Positions 63,070 to 64,000 of a DNA stretch of 64,000 nt are shown here, in pieces; within the stretch, counting starts at the first letter, position 1, and each line of letters opens with the position of its first letter. The translations under genes were made by a program, and so were the position numbers. The DNA comes from Mactromeris polynyma (Eukaryota > Mollusca > Bivalvia > Venerida > Mactridae), in assembly GCA_032209605.1 (NCBI GenBank), contig JASFXZ010000020.1, forward strand, positions 1,929,501 to 1,993,500, in the 5' to 3' direction. Below the pieces are notes generated by a model, which was given only the letters and a program-made list of their open reading frames with translations, was not told the origin of the DNA and did not search any database.

Positions 63070-64000
63070 ATGGGCTCTATAGTCTCTGCAAAGGCCGCTG
63101 ATGAACGAGCAGCACAGAAACAGATGATGATGAGAGAAAAACGAGAAAAGCGTCGGAAGAGACGATTCATGAAGCGGCAATCACAGAAGTTTGACAATCT
63201 GAAATATGACGAAGCAGGTGCTCTGTTCTATGTGAACGATAATGATGAAAAGATATACATAGATGATTATGGTAATGAGTATTATTTGGATGAAAAAGGT
63301 GAACAATTTTACTTGGATGATAACGATGAGCCGTATTACCTCGAAGAAGGAACTAAATACTTTCTGGATACTGCTGGAAGGAAATATTACTTTGATGAAA
63401 ACGGGGAACCCATTATAGCTTCAACCCATGATGATGATAATGATGTTGACAACAACAATGTTGGATGTAAAACACAAGATGGCATGAATAGTCAGCAAGA
63501 TGATGAAGATTTTATTGAACTGAATGGAGAGGAATTAAGACTAAAATCCCCTGTCACACCCCCTGATACAGGCTTCAAGTCTACACAGAACAGACTCAAA
63601 GAAACCACAGGAACAAGCTTCTGTCTCAGTCGCAGAAATTATACCCCCAGAGACTCGAATACACAAAGCTTCAAGAGCTGCTCAGAATGTAAGCCAAGTG
63701 TAGAAATAATTGATCACAGAGACAGAGATACAGCCAGCTTCACATCGGAAGAAAATCCAACTTTTGACAGCACCTTGTCATCGTACTCAACTCTATCATT
63801 CATGCGATCTGAGTATGAGATGGTGATCTCAAAAACACCCGATTATGTTAAAGACACAAGTAAAGAGTCTGAGACAAGGATTACAGCGCAGCTTGAAGCA
63901 GAAACTAAGATGCTCAATAAACTTCTAAATCAAGAAAAGGAAAGGCAAATTTTGCCAGCAGGTCGATCATTCAGTCAAGTCAGAACCTTTATTGTCAAGA
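63070..64000 (+). CDS. unrecognised protein with acidic Tyr-rich repeats, 5' part
   Basis: An ATG at 63070 opens 310 codons that run off the window without a stop. The N-terminus MGSIVSAKAADE fits the N-myristoylation pattern MGxxxS. Residues about 22-35 are strongly basic (REKREKRRKRRFMKRQ). Residues about 47-115 hold five to six imperfect 10-12 residue repeats of the type xxYYLDExGE (NEYYLDEKGEQFYLDDNDE, PYYLEEG, KYFLDTAGRKYYFDENGE). A disordered Asp/Ser/Thr-rich segment follows, then a likely coiled coil (AQLEAETKMLNKLLNQEKER). An acceptor-like TTTGCAG sits 25 nt before the ATG, so a 5' untranslated exon may exist. I do not recognise the family. It runs opposite to NKAP. Confidence 0.75.
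   Translation, partial: MGSIVSAKAADERAAQKQMMMREKREKRRKRRFMKRQSQKFDNLKYDEAGALFYVNDNDEKIYIDDYGNEYYLDEKGEQFYLDDNDEPYYLEEGTKYFLDTAGRKYYFDENGEPIIASTHDDDNDVDNNNVGCKTQDGMNSQQDDEDFIELNGEELRLKSPVTPPDTGFKSTQNRLKETTGTSFCLSRRNYTPRDSNTQSFKSCSECKPSVEIIDHRDRDTASFTSEENPTFDSTLSSYSTLSFMRSEYEMVISKTPDYVKDTSKESETRITAQLEAETKMLNKLLNQEKERQILPAGRSFSQVRTFIVK

Overview
This is a eukaryotic nuclear window, AT-rich, with intron-containing genes, GT-AG splice sites and a very high load of dispersed and tandem repeats. Several repeat types, especially the TGACCTTGACCTTTGACC elements ending in ATGCCCCC, and a B-box/NHL protein of the kind expanded in molluscs, suggest a bivalve or close lophotrochozoan. That placement is inference, not a database match.

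Layout. At the left edge (551-4131, minus) lie three short frame-compatible exons of an unrecognised acidic protein. They are interrupted by a LINE remnant and by a hAT-like element with an 8-bp target duplication (2606-3450). From 5.6 to 12.2 kb there are only dispersed repeats, a SINE, a 45-bp satellite and a Penelope-type remnant. A complete two-exon B-box/coiled-coil/NHL (TRIM-like, RING-less) gene runs on the minus strand from 17716 to 12791; its intron holds a 2.6-kb long-terminal-repeat DNA element with a SINE inserted in it. From 18 to 24 kb there are nested DNA elements, a 67-bp satellite and another Penelope remnant.

A complete seven-exon ASCC1 gene (minus, 33480 to 24600, 355 aa) follows. 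It has a KH domain and both HxT motifs of a 2H phosphoesterase fold. The 5' splice site of its fourth exon is part of a 57-bp unit repeated about 42 times in the next intron.

Divergent from ASCC1 is a 17-exon ubiquitin-specific protease (plus, 37028 to 57119, 1403 aa). Its catalytic domain is split by a long disordered insert, a UBL-like segment and a RING-like module lacking one zinc ligand. Its introns carry two arrays rich in TGACGTCA (cAMP-response-element-like) palindromes, inverted repeat pairs, and transposon ends that abut splice sites.

At the right edge are the last exon of NKAP (minus, 61422-61590) and the first 931 bases of an open, unrecognised gene (plus, from 63070) with acidic Tyr-rich repeats.

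The genes are unrelated housekeeping-type loci (ASCC complex, deubiquitination, splicing/transcription) and show no operon-like logic. The most unusual material is the interplay of tandem arrays and transposon termini with exons and splice sites. All gene models were built by eye from reading frames and splice signals; family names rest on recognised motifs.
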